DNA from: Balaenoptera acutorostrata
Lineage: Eukaryota > Chordata > Mammalia > Artiodactyla > Balaenopteridae
DNA: 64,000 nucleotides
Direction of reading: 5' to 3'
NCBI RefSeq assembly: GCF_949987535.1
Contig: NC_080066.1
Location: 132,722,335-132,786,334, forward strand
Both the position numbers and the translations under genes were made by a program. Below the pieces are notes generated by a model, which did no database searches, had not been told where the DNA came from, and was given only the letters and a program-made list of their open reading frames with translations. Shown here piece after piece: positions 57,401-64,000 of this stretch. Each line of letters begins with the position of its first letter. The first letter of the stretch is position 1.

Positions 57401-58631
57401 TAGGGTGCTTTGTATTTCCGCAGTGTCTGCTGTAACTTCTCCTTTTTCATTTCTAATTTTATTGATTTGAGTCCTCTCCCTCTTTTTCTTGATGAGTCTG
57501 GCTAATGGTTTATCAATTTTGTTTTCTTCTCAAAAAACCAGATTTTAGTTGTATTGATCTTTGCTATTGTTTTCTTTGTTGCTATTTCATTTATTTCTGT
57601 TCTGATCTTTATGATTTCTTTCCTTCTGCTAACTTTGGGTTTTGCTTGTTTTTCTTTCTCTAGTTCCTTTAATTGTAAGGTTAGATTGTTTATTTGAGGT
57701 TTTTCTTGTTTCTTGAGGTAGGCTCTTGAGGTAGGCTTGTATTGCTATAAACTTCTCTCTTAGAACTGCTTTTGATGCATCCCATAGGTTTTGGATCATT
57801 GTGTTTTCATTGTCATTTGTCTGTAGGTATTTTTTGATTTCCTCTTTGATTTCTTCAGTGATCTCTTGCTTATTGAGTAATGTATTGTTTAGCCTCCATG
57901 TGTTTGTCTTTTTTACGTTTTTTTCCCTGTAATTGATTTCTAATCTCATAGTGTTGTGGTCAGAAAAGATGCTTGATGTGATTTCAGTTTTCTTAAATTT
58001 ACTGAGGCTTGATTTGTGACCCAAGATGTGATCTATCCTGGAGAATGTTCCATGCGCACTTGAGAAGAAAGTGTAATCTGCTGTTTTTGGATGGAATGTC
58101 CTATAAATATCAATTCAATCTATCTGGTCTATAGTGTCATTTAAAGCTTGTGTTTCCTTATTAATTTTCTGTTTGGATGATCTGTCCATTGGTGTAAGTC
58201 AGGTGTTAAAGTCCCCCACTATTATTGTGTTACTGTCGATTTCCTCTTTTATACCTGTTAGCAGTTGCCGGCGCTCCTATGTTGAGTGCATATATATTTA
58301 TAATTGTTATATCTTCTTCTGGGATTCATCCCTTTATCATTATATAGTGTCCTTCCTTGTCTCTTGTAACATTCTTTATTTTAAAGCCTATTTTATCTGA
58401 TATGAGTACTGCTACTCCAGCTTTCTTTTGATTTCCATTTGCGTGGAATATCTTTTTCCATCCCCTCACTTTCAGTCTGTATGTGTCCCTAGGTCTGAAG
58501 TGGGTCTCTTGTAGACAGCATATAGATGGGTCTTATTTTTGTATCCATTCAGCAAGCCTCTGTCCTTTGGTTGGAGCATTTAATCCATTCCCGTTTAAGG
58601 TAATTATTGATATGCATGTTCCTATGACCAT
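54486..58631 (-). pseudogene. L1 B ORF2, broken, with a SINE near its 3' end
   Basis: Pieces in order are the endonuclease region below 58631 with several breaks, 58024-57629, then 57290-56841 ([43 protein letters not shown]). A 377-codon piece at 56537-55404 starts at FADDM, the RT catalytic motif, and covers the thumb and the C-terminal linker. The Cys-His motif is at 55374-55168 and the C-terminal end at 54746-54486. The SINE at 54767-55060 splits the last two pieces. Confidence 0.9.
54767..55060 (-). mobile_element. CHR-type SINE inside ORF2 of L1 B
   Basis: The flanks are CATGTGTCTTTTT at 54754-54766 and 55061-55073. The SINE sits at the same L1 nucleotide as the SINE of L1 A (28721-29016) and shares its TTTAATTATTTAT tail start. 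Confidence 0.93.
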
Positions 58632-58689
58632 TTTCTTAATTGTTTTGGGTTTGTTTTTGTAGCTCCTTTTCTTCTTTTGTGTTTCCCAC

Positions 58690-59631
58690 TTAGAGAAGTT
58701 CCTTTAGCATATGTTGTAGAGCTGGTTTGGTGGTGCTGAATTCTCTTAGCTTTTGCTTGTCTGTAAAGCTTTTGATTTCTCCATCAAATCTAAATGAGAT
58801 CCTTGCCGGGTAGAGTAATCTTGGTTGTAGGTTCTTCCCTTTCATCACTTGAAGTATATCATGCCACTCCCTTCTGGCTTGTAGAGTTTCTGCTGAGAAA
58901 TCAGCTGTTAACCTTATGGGAGTTCCCTTGTATGTTATTTGTCATTTTTTCCCTTGCTGCTTTCAATAATTTTTCTTTGTCTTTAATTTTTGCCAATTTG
59001 ATTACTATGTGTCTTGGCATGTTTCTCCTTGGCTTTATCCTGTATGGGACTCTCTGTGCTTCCTGGACTTGGGTGGCTATTTCCTTTCCCATGTTAGGGA
59101 AGTTTTCGACTATAATCTCTTCAAATATTTTCTTGCATCCTTTCTCTCTTTTCTCCTTCTGGGACCCCTATAATGTGAATGTTGTTGCATTTAGTGTTGT
59201 CCCAGAGGTCTTAGGCTGTCTTCATTTCTTTTCATTCTTTTTTCTTTATTCTGTTCCGCAGCAGTGAATTCCACCATTTTGTCTTCCAAGTCACTTATCC
59301 ATTCTTCTGCCTCTGTTTTTCTGGTATTAATTCCTTCTAGTGTAGTTTTCATTTCAGTTATTGTATTGTTCATCTCTGTTTGTTTGTTCTTTAATTCTTC
59401 TAGATCTTTGTTAAATATTTCTTGCATCTTCTCGATATTTGCCTCCATTCTTTTTCCGGGGTCCTGGATCATCTGCACTATCATTATTCTGAATTCTTTT
59501 TCTGGAAGGTTGCCTATCTCCACTTCGTTTAGTTGTTTTTCTGGGGTTTTATCTTGTTCCTTCATCTGGTACATAGCCCTCTGCCTTTTCATCTTGTCTA
59601 TCTTTCTGTGAATGTGGTTTTTGTTCTGCAA
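58690..59631 (-). pseudogene. L1 B ORF1, broken
   Basis: A 146-codon piece at 59631-59191 carries the N-terminus (MKRQRAMYQMKEQ) and coiled coil, then frameshifts at the end of SLRPLGQH. A piece at 59092-58901 carries MGKEIATQVQEAQRVPYR and the following segment. It is a pseudogene. Confidence 0.88.
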
Positions 59632-60482
59632 GCTGCAGGATTGTAGTTCTTGCTTCTGCTGTCTGCTCTCCGGTGGATGAGGCTATCTAAGAGACTTGTG
59701 CAAGTTTCCTGATGGGAGGAACTTGTGGTGGATAGAGTTGGCTGTTGCTCTGGTGGGCAGAGCTCAGTAAATCTTTAATCCACTTGTCTGCTTATGGGTG
59801 GGGATGGGTTCCCTTCCTGTTGGTTATTTGGCCTGAGGCGACCCAATACTTGTGCCTACCTGGGCTCTTTGGTGGTGCTAATGGTGGACTCTGGGAGGGC
59901 TCACGCCAAGGAGTACTTCCCAGAACTTCTGCTGCCAGTGTCCTTGTCGCCACTGTGAGACACAGCCACCCCCTGCCTCTGCTGGAGACCCTCCAACACT
60001 AGCTGGTAGGTCTGGTTCAGTCTCCTATGGGGTCCCTGCTCCTTCCCCTGGGTCCCAATGCACACACTACTTTGTGTGTGCTCTCCAAGAGTGGAGTCTC
60101 TGTTTCCCCCTGTCCTGTCGAAGTCCTGCAATCAAATCCCACTAGCCTTCAAAGTCTGATTCTCTAGGAATTCCTCCTCCCATTGCCAGACCCCCAGGTT
60201 GGGAAGCCTGACGTGGGGCTCAGAACCTTCACTCCAGTGGGTGGACTTCTGTGGTATAAGTGTTCTCCAGTTTGTGAGTCACCCACCCAGCAGTTATGGG
60301 ATTTGCTTTTATTGTGATAGCGCCCCTCCTACCGTCTCACTGTGGCTTCTCCTTTGTCTTTGGATGTGGGGTATCCTTTTTGGTAAGTTCCAGTGTCTTC
60401 CTGTCGATGTCTGTTCAGCAGTTAGTTGTGATTCCGGTGTTCTCGCAAGAGGGAGTGAGAGCACGTCCTTCTACTCTGCCAT

Positions 60483-61018
60483 CTTGAACCAATCCCACAA
60501 CAGAATATTAAGAGTGGCCATTTTTGATGGATACACTCATAGGTGACTTTTTTCTTCTATTTTTCCAAAATTTCTATAATGAGTTGTTACTTTATACAAA
60601 GAAGTTGAATAACCATAGCCTTACTTTTGTGTTATATGTGCTTTTCCACCTTACAGTTGGTTCTGTTCTTAGACACAAAGCTTTCTGGTAAAAGAGAATG
60701 TCATGATTATATTAGTCTCTTTTTCCTCTATCAATCTTAGAAAGGAAATTAGGATCACAGGTAATTTGCCTTCCTAACATTTTTGGAGTGACTCTTTTGA
60801 TCTAAGCTGTTGTGCTAATAAGCCGTGTTGTGGATTTACCTTTCTGTTATTTCCTGTCTGAGGACAAGAAAACCATATTAACTTATGGGTTTTTGTTTGT
60901 TTGTTTGTTTGTTTTTGCCCAGTACTTCCTGATACTCCAGACCTTTCTCCCTGGTTTTAGCAGTAGCTAGGGCATTCTATGCTGACTGCCTCAGAGAAAG
61001 GACAATATATCAGAACAT
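60483..61018. other. intergenic DNA between L1 B and L1 F
   Basis: No gene is supported. A (GTTT)n run lies at about 60893-60915. Confidence 0.5.
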
Positions 61019-61032
61019 AGGCATCAATTCTT

Positions 61033-61820
61033 TTTTTAACATCTTTATTGGAGTATAATTGCTTTACAATGGTGTGTTAGTTTCTGCTGTACTACAAAGT
61101 AAATCAGCTATACATATACATATATCCCCATATCCCCTCACTCCCACCCTCCCTATCCCACCCCTTTAGGTGGTCACAAAGCACCGAGCTGATCTCCCTG
61201 TGCTATGCGGCTGCTTCCCGCTAGCTATCAATTTTACATTTGGTAGTGTATATATGTCAATGCTACTGTCTCACTTTGTCCCAGCTTACCCTTCCCCCTC
61301 CCCGTGTCCTCAAGTCCATTCTCTACATCTGCGTCTTTATTCCTGTCCTGCCCCTAGGTTCTTCAGAACCATTTTTTTTTTTTTTTTTTAGATTCCATAT
61401 ATATGTGTTAGCATACGGCATTTGTTTTTCTCTTTCTGACTTACTTCATTCTGTAAGACTCTAGGTCCATCCACCTCACTACAAATAACTCAATTTCATT
61501 TCTTTTTATGACTAATATTCCATTGTATATATGTGCCACATCTTCTTTATCCATTCATCTGTCGATGGACACTTAGGTTGCTTCCATGTCCTGGCTATAG
61601 TAAACAGAGCTGCAATGAACATTGTGGTACATGACTCTTTTTGAATTATGGTTTTCTCAGGTTATATGCCCAGTAGTGGGATTGCTGAGTCATATGATAG
61701 TTCTATTTTTAGTTTAAGGAACCTCCATACTGTTCTCCATAGTGGCTGTATCAATTTACATTCCGTTTTCTCCACACCCTCTCCAGCATTTATTGTTTGT
61801 AGATTTTTTGATGATGGCAC
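61033..61820 (-). mobile_element. L1 element F, 5'-truncated, minus strand
   Basis: A poly-T start is followed by L1 3' end and ORF2 C-terminal sequence to 'gattttttgatgatggc'. A perfect 14-bp target duplication, AGGCATCAATTCTT, lies at 61019-61032 and 61821-61834. Small deletions remove parts of ORF2 (for example around 61760). It has no SINE. Confidence 0.95.
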
Positions 61821-61834
61821 AGGCATCAATTCTT

Positions 61835-62864
61835 AGCTTATGACTTTTAAATGATAAGACCACATCCGAAGAGATAAGGAAGAGCAAAGTTTCACCACTT
61901 CTCCCCCGGTAGTTCCACAGTCTGTGAAGGAGGGACGGTGAAGTTTAAGAGAACTGGGAGAGCTTAGATGTTAACACAGGGGTTTCCTAGATAAGGTTGC
62001 TCTGTACCCCCAAATCTCAGGGAGGTTTGAGGGATCTGAGAGCATAGAAAACCCATGTTTCACTTCTTGGGTAGAAACAGGGCAAGCAGCAGGAAACGAG
62101 AGTTCTCCAAGCCTTATGTGGTATGGAAAAAGTGAGAATATTTCCCAGGAGCACAAAAGTCATGATGACATGAAAAGAAAGGTGACCAGATGTGATTTTA
62201 TTCTTCAAGTTCACTCTTTATTCTGCCAACTGCAAGCTGCTGTAAGTTTTAGTTTTAGAATTTCCATTTAGTTCTTTTTTATAGTTTCCATTTCTTTACT
62301 AAGATTCTCTACCTGCCCACTCACAATTTCCTGTAGTGTTGTGAACAAATCTTGAAGTTAGTTTCTATTGACTGCTTTTTTTGTTTGTTTTTAACCCTTT
62401 GGTTGACTTTTTGCTACCACTTTTACCACCTGGTGGTGATAGTGTCGGAACTGAGTTAAGCAACAACATTAACACGTACCAAGAGTCTGTTGTCAAAGCA
62501 ATCACTTCAAGTGGGGCAGGGCACCATCTCATTAGAAATGGTGCCTAATGTGTGATGATTTCCAATGTTCAAATAAGGACAGTTACAAAAGCCTTGTGAA
62601 AACTGTAAGGATAGCATCTCCAGTCTTCTTGATCAGTCTCAAGAAACCAACAAGACCTTCCCACTCATTAAGGAGGAGAACTGGAAGAGAACCGAAAACA
62701 TTAGCATTTAACCCCCTGCCTTCTACCAAGTAGAAAAGAGTCCTCCAATGATTAATTTTTTTCTAAGTAAAAAGCAGCTTCCTTGCATTTCCTTATATAA
62801 AGATAATACATACTTGTAGAAAAATCCACCAAGACAGAAAGACATAAAGAATAAAGTACTACTA
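61835..62864. other. intergenic DNA, nothing recognised
   Basis: No gene or clear repeat is supported. Short ORFs of about 60 codons have no motif. Confidence 0.4.
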
Positions 62865-63235
62865 GAGAAATTACCATTAATATTTTGCTGAACATCCTTC
62901 TAGATGCTGCTCTATGCAAATACTTATGCATATAATTTTATTTATGAAAGGAATAATATACATGCTTTTAACTCAAGTGGTAGAGATCATTATCAGTAAA
63001 TATAGATACACATCTTCCTTTTTAATGACTGTATACTGTGTTATATAGGTATACCAAAATTTATTAAACCAGTCCTCAATGGTAGGACATTTAGTTCTAG
63101 ATTCTTGCAATGATGAACATTATTTCTGCTTTCTCTGTGTATGTGTAACATCTTTGTGTACTTGTCAGATTATGTCTCCTTGAGGCAGTATATTTCTATA
63201 ACACTATTTCTGGGCTGAAGCATATTCAACCGACT
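62865..63235 (-). repeat. old L1 3' remnant
   Basis: The stretch 'tgactgtatactgtgttatataggtataccaaaatttattaaaccagtcctcaatggtaggacatttagttctagattcttgcaatgatgaacatt' matches an ancient L1 3'UTR read on the minus strand. Confidence 0.7.
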
Positions 63236-64000
63236 TGACGCCTGGACCTATAGGGCAGTGTGGTGACTTTGTATTATGTCAACTCAGCTAAGCAGGATCT
63301 ATTTTCCAGAATTTTGCATGGTTTCAGTGTTGCGTGAGCTCTGGAAGGCAACAGTGAGGCAGTGGCCATGGTTTTCACGCTCTGAAGGACAGTGCAGGGC
63401 TCCAGGTGTGGTGGTAACTCTAGCACATTGTAGCTCATCTGCTGGCTCCCCTTGCTGGCATGAGGCAGCACCCAGCTCCTGCCAGATCTTCAGCTTCTCC
63501 AGGTCCTAAGCCAAGTGCATGTGCAGCTCCATGAAGGGTGCCAGCTTCTCCTGCAGTATATCTGCATCATCAAAGTTGGAAGTAATGAGAGACACACGCA
63601 GGTGCAGTCTGTCTTTGAAGATTACAGTTGTTCGTGAATTCCAGTTTGTCCCCCCAAGTTCTAAGTCTGTTCTTGCTCTCATCCATGTCCAGCTTTCTAT
63701 CCTGACTGCCTCTGGCTGATCTATGGTGATTTCAGGTTCAACACTAGAACCAGAGACAGCAAACAGGTTTATATAGACTCCCCCACCTTCTCCCACCCAC
63801 ATGTAAGGTCCAAAGAAGCCCTGTCCAGTAGAACTTCTGTGATGACGTGATTCTGTTTCTCTGGTTGAATCCTGCTGACCAGTGGGGAACAGAATGTAGA
63901 CAGAAAGCCAGCATGCTAGGAACAGCAGGCTGGAGGAAAGAGTCCTGGAGATACACCAGCCTGCCACCACTGACATTCTTACATGAGCAAAATAACCCCC
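63236..64000 (-). other. unidentified repeat-like region with a 156-codon ORF
   Basis: The minus-strand frame at 63506-63976 is open for 156 codons, with a hydrophobic stretch near residues 13-31 (SSLLFLACWLSVYILF). The surrounding DNA ('tatgtcaactcagctaagcaggatctattttccagaa', 'gattctgtttctctggttgaatcc') resembles old mammalian repeats, so the ORF is probably not a gene. I do not recognise any protein family. The frame stops near 63506, and the sequence beyond it in the same direction is not continuous with it. Confidence 0.35.

Larger units (their letters stand above)
54289..60482 (-). mobile_element. L1 element B, near full length, minus strand, carrying a SINE
   Basis: It begins with a TTTA-type tail and 'actgcaggttcttattagtcatcc' and runs through ORF2 and ORF1 to 'GCCATCTTGAACC' at about 60482, the L1 start in reverse. 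It is the closest relative of L1 A in the window: both have 'ggtttgctctgg.tatatgcccag' where C, D and F have 'ggttttctc'. Flanks differ from those of L1 A. I could not find a convincing target duplication. ORF2 has a 377-codon open piece. Confidence 0.9.

Noticed and set aside
28241..60482. Segmental duplication as the explanation for the similarity of L1 A and L1 B
   Set aside because: Similarity stops at the L1 ends on both sides and the flanks are unrelated, so two insertions of related L1s fit better. A gene-conversion event cannot be fully excluded.
60483..60600. AGTTGTTA match beside the left end of L1 B and at about 60583 as a target duplication
   Set aside because: Only eight bases match and the right copy lies 100 bp away from the L1 end, so it may be chance.
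18500..64000. PTGER2, the next receptor gene downstream in human
   Set aside because: No frame in the window shows the EP2 prostanoid hallmarks. It presumably lies beyond the right edge.

Overview
This is mammalian nuclear DNA, almost certainly from a cetacean. It has one clear protein gene with introns. The rest is interspersed repeat: mammal-wide MIR, L2, Tigger and hAT elements, ERV/MaLR LTRs, many L1s, and seven long tRNA-derived CHR-type SINEs of the whale/hippo/ruminant lineage ending in a tail of TTTA/TAAA units. There are no ruminant Bov-tA/BovB units and no pig PRE1 units. Species cannot be fixed from sequence alone.

Layout. 1-8.8 kb is upstream non-coding DNA with old repeats, one young SINE and an L1 3' end. 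8.88-18.48 kb is PTGDR, the prostaglandin D2 receptor DP1, on the + strand. It has a CpG-rich promoter/5'UTR, coding exon 1 (9198-10043), a 6.4 kb intron rich in old DNA transposons and MIRs, coding exon 2 (16482-16721) and a 1.7 kb 3'UTR with two poly(A) signals. Spliced, it encodes an uninterrupted 361-residue receptor. 18.5-27.9 kb is intergenic: decayed L1, L2, a MaLR LTR, another probable ERV LTR, and one unexplained exon-like reading frame at 20518-20844.

27.9-64 kb is a retroelement-dense tract. Three long L1s lie on the minus strand: A (27904-34557), C (36856-44068) and B (54289-60482). Shorter L1s D and F are also on the minus strand. A Tigger1 DNA transposon (about 48.66-51.48 kb) is broken by two small L1 pieces. 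An unusual retrocopy fused to a short L1 3' end lies at about 53.5-54.2 kb. Many insertions have visible target-site duplications, so the nesting order can be read.

The most interesting signal is that L1 A and L1 B carry a SINE at the same position near the end of ORF2, with the same duplicated target sequence, although the L1s sit in unrelated flanks. This suggests an L1 source that already carried the SINE and was copied with it. No bacterial-type operon, CRISPR array or new defence system is present. In human, PTGER2 lies downstream of PTGDR; it is not seen here and presumably lies beyond 64 kb.
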